From NCBI GenBank assembly GCA_007571355.1, contig RKRO01000366.1, positions 1 to 17,459 on the forward strand: a DNA stretch of 17,459 nt, in the 5' to 3' direction. Of the stretch, positions 15,789-17,459 are shown in pieces; the first letter of the stretch is position 1, and each line of letters starts with the position of its first letter. The position numbers and the translations under genes are program-made. The notes under the pieces were generated by a model. That model was not told where the DNA came from, searched no databases, and was given only the letters and a program-made list of their open reading frames with translations. Source of the stretch: Candidatus Poribacteria bacterium (GTDB lineage: Bacteria; Poribacteria; WGA-4E; WGA-3G).

Positions 15789-17387
15789 TTATTTAGCCGT
15801 TGCGCTAAACCCGGTCGCTTCAACGATACCTGCAAGGTCAGCTGCAGTCGCTGTGTTTTTCCGGACTTTAATGATTGCTTGATCGGGGAGCGAAACTTCG
15901 ACGCTGATAACGCTCTGGTGTTGTGTAAGTGCACCCTGCACTTTTGCAACACACACCCCTCACGTCATCCCCGACACGACCAGTGTGACATCCTCAATTC
16001 CAGCAGGTTCGATCGGCACAGACATAAAGGCGTTCAGTAGTTTCCCAGAAGCGTCAAATATCCGAACCTTACCGTCGAAACCACCCGTAGCAAGTTGTGT
16101 GCCATCAGGATGGAATGAGACCGCAAAGACCCCGACAGCATCGCCTTGCATGCTCGCTAAACGTTTCCCATCCACTGTGTTATAGATACGCGCCTCGCCG
16201 CCTGCGCTGCCGATCGCGAACCGAGTGCCATCCGCAGAAAACGCTACCGCTTCAATTGTCCCTGACTGTGCTTCGTAGGCTTGGATAAGGTTAAAGTCTG
16301 TATTGCCAACATCTCTTCGGATTTCACGGAAAATTTTGTATAGCCGGGGTATCCGATCTTCACCAGCACTCAAAACTTGGTCTTTAGTGGGATGTCGTGC
16401 AATCGTGTTGATCTCGCCGTAACCTTTGTTGCTGGAGTTGATGTCATCAACAAAAGAACCCGTATCTACTTCAACCAATTTGAGTGCAGTATCACGTCCA
16501 CAGCTTACGAAATGTGAACCGTCAACAGAAAAAACAGTACCGAAAACCCAATCGCTGTGGTTATCAAATTTAATAAGCTCTTTTTCATCTTCAACCGATA
16601 GGACGCGTACGGTTTGATCGGAGCATCCGAAAGCGACGCGACTGGCATCTGGTGAGAAAGAGAGTCCGTAAATTGTATCATAACTGGAACGCATTGCTTT
16701 GATAAGTGTGTGCGTTGTGGTATCCCAGAGCTGCACTTCGCCAAATTGTGCGGCGGATCCACCTGCCATGCCTAATATTTTGCCATCCGCTGTATATGTC
16801 AGCGATTCTATTCGACGTGCTTTACCTACCAATCGCGCTTTGAGTTTATAATTCGCTGTGTCATACAATAAAACTTCTCGGACTCCTGACACCGCAAGCG
16901 TGTTACCATCGGGCGAGTATGCCAGCGCAGTCACCACCGGCGGTACAGTGTAGACCGGATAGTTTCTCTCCGCCATATCATCGACTTCAGCAGGTGTATC
17001 ATCAAGCGCGCCTTCAAGAATCCAACGCCGAAACAACTCGACCTCTTCAGTGGAGAGCGGTTCCATGTTTTGTGGCATCGCGGGTTCATCGCCGGAAATG
17101 AGTTCAATAATGAGACTGTCATCGGGTTTCCCCGGGACGATTGTTGCATCCCCCGCCATCCCGCCTTGTTTGAGATCAGTATAGGTTGTGACAATCAAGC
17201 CGCCGTTTGGATCACCGGGGTGATGGCATCCTTGACAACTCCGTTTGAGGATCGGGACGATCTGTGAATGGTAACTGACAGGTGCCTCTGCGCCATGATT
17301 ATCCGCTGTTACAAACGGAACCCACGCTACAAAACAGAGTAAATACACCGCTAAATGGACCGTAAGCCTTGATCGCGATATTTTCAT
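15789..17387 (-). CDS. Predicted selenoprotein: cytochrome c / WD40 / HMA with in-frame UGA (Sec476)
   Basis: A 532-residue protein if TGA 15960-15962 is read as selenocysteine; ordinary gene finding stops there at residue 475. ATG 17387 has GAGGG about 10 nt upstream. A signal peptide comes first (MKISRSRLTVHLAVYLLCF..TA), then a planctomycete-type cytochrome c domain with haem motif CQGCH (51-55). Seven WD40-like units (about 145-440) form one complete propeller. The C-terminus is an HMA domain: VTLVVSGMT, then TGA, then GVC.VAKVQGAL and on through VISVEVSLPDQAIIKV to GIVEATGFSATAK, which reconstructs the usual GMTCxxC metal site as GMT-Sec-x-x-Cys. Frame and fold are continuous across the TGA for 56 codons, ending at TAA. 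Likely role: exported redox or metal-binding protein (Cu, Hg or similar). Alternatives are a nonsense mutation or sequence error. Confidence 0.83.
15917..15957 (-). promoter_or_regulatory. Candidate bacterial SECIS stem-loop downstream of the UGA
   Basis: Directly after the TGA the - strand folds well. An outer stem, GGTGTGTGT (15957-15949), pairs with ACACAACACC (15926-15917) through nine base pairs with one bulged A. An asymmetric internal bulge of TGCAA follows. The upper stem AAGTGCA (15943-15937) pairs perfectly with TGCACTT (15933-15927) around the loop GGG (15936-15934). The distance from TGA to the apical loop is 23 nt. A loop with G in its first two positions, a short upper stem and this spacing match the general description of bacterial SECIS elements, which recruit SelB. 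Confidence 0.75.
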
Positions 17388-17417
17388 GTTGTTAAAACCC
17401 TCTATAAAAAGGTTATT

Positions 17418-17432
17418 GGGCTTGCAAAGCCC
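17418..17432 (-). terminator. Hairpin upstream of the selenoprotein gene, possible terminator of the preceding gene
   Basis: GGGCTT and AAGCCC form a 6-bp stem with a 3-nt loop. On the - strand it is followed within 9 nt by a five-T run (CCTTTTTAT). It could end a transcript coming from beyond the right edge, or act as a leader hairpin 31 nt before ATG 17387. The T-tract is short and displaced, so this is a weak call. Confidence 0.35.
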
Positions 17433-17459
17433 GCCTACAATAGCAATCTGCGCCAAAGG

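Noticed and set aside
15768..15960. A non-coding gap of about 190 bp between the sulfatase start and the cytochrome gene stop
   Set aside because: Reading through the TGA shows that 15789-15959 codes for the C-terminal 56 residues of the HMA domain; only 21 bp is truly intergenic.
15960..15962. Programmed frameshift or a recoded genetic code (TGA = Trp or Gly) as explanation of the TGA
   Set aside because: The frame does not change across the site. TGA serves as a normal stop elsewhere in the window (1133-1135, and 12808-12810 on the - strand), so genome-wide reassignment is unlikely.
15960..17456. A 498-residue protein ending at TGA 15960 and starting at TTG 17456
   Set aside because: The TTG start has no support and precedes a clear signal peptide at ATG 17387. 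The TGA lies inside an HMA motif with the rest of the domain in frame beyond it, so the end is probably not the true terminus.

Overview
The window looks like a chromosomal piece of a Candidatus Poribacteria-type bacterium (sponge-associated or marine). This is an inference from protein style. Two large secreted WD40 proteins end in a module with the signature YPNPFNPETWIPYQLAE after a dockerin pair, and they sit beside the DUF1501, DUF1549/DUF1553, pre-peptidase C-terminal (PPC) and planctomycete-type cytochrome c/WD40 genes that are frequent in Poribacteria and the PVC group. There are no tRNA or rRNA genes, no CRISPR array and no recognisable transposase.

Layout. Positions 1-3680 (+ strand) hold two tandem paralogous exported beta-propeller genes; the first is cut by the window edge. 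From 3695 to the right end every gene is on the - strand. In transcription order (right to left) these are: a secreted cytochrome c/WD40/heavy-metal-associated (HMA) gene at 15789-17387; a sulfatase; a small antitoxin and a MazF/PemK-like toxin; a solitary beta-class DNA methyltransferase; a secreted amidotransferase-fold protein with its own sigma70-like promoter; a DUF1549/DUF1553 protein; a Tat-exported DUF1501 protein; a PPC-domain surface protein; and tgt (queuine tRNA-ribosyltransferase).

Main discovery candidate. The cytochrome c/WD40 reading frame appears to stop at a TGA (15960-15962). That TGA falls exactly where the first cysteine of an HMA GMT-C-x-x-C motif belongs. Past it the same frame encodes the remaining 56 residues of an intact HMA domain and ends at TAA (15789-15791). 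Directly after the TGA is a strong stem-loop with a GGG apical loop, 23 nt from the TGA, which fits the general bacterial SECIS layout. The gene is therefore best read as a 532-residue selenoprotein with a Sec-x-x-Cys metal or redox site, fused to a haem c domain and a seven-bladed propeller. A conventional gene call would truncate it.

Non-coding structure. The gap at 7425-7636 is almost filled by a 194-bp element with about 25-bp terminal inverted repeats (MITE-like). Two other gaps on the same strand (4847-4910 and 9120-9193) hold related imperfect palindromes with shared sequence blocks, suggesting a small dispersed repeat family. No gene-free stretch exceeds 300 bp. The gap at 11698-11902 holds nothing I can name apart from a Shine-Dalgarno-bearing hairpin near its right-hand gene start.

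How the genes may work together. DUF1501, DUF1549/1553, PPC and haem c/WD40 proteins are commonly found together and are all predicted to be exported, so an envelope or periplasmic redox/binding system is plausible, but its substrate is unknown. The sulfatase suggests use of sulfated glycans. The toxin-antitoxin pair is tightly coupled to the sulfatase stop codon.
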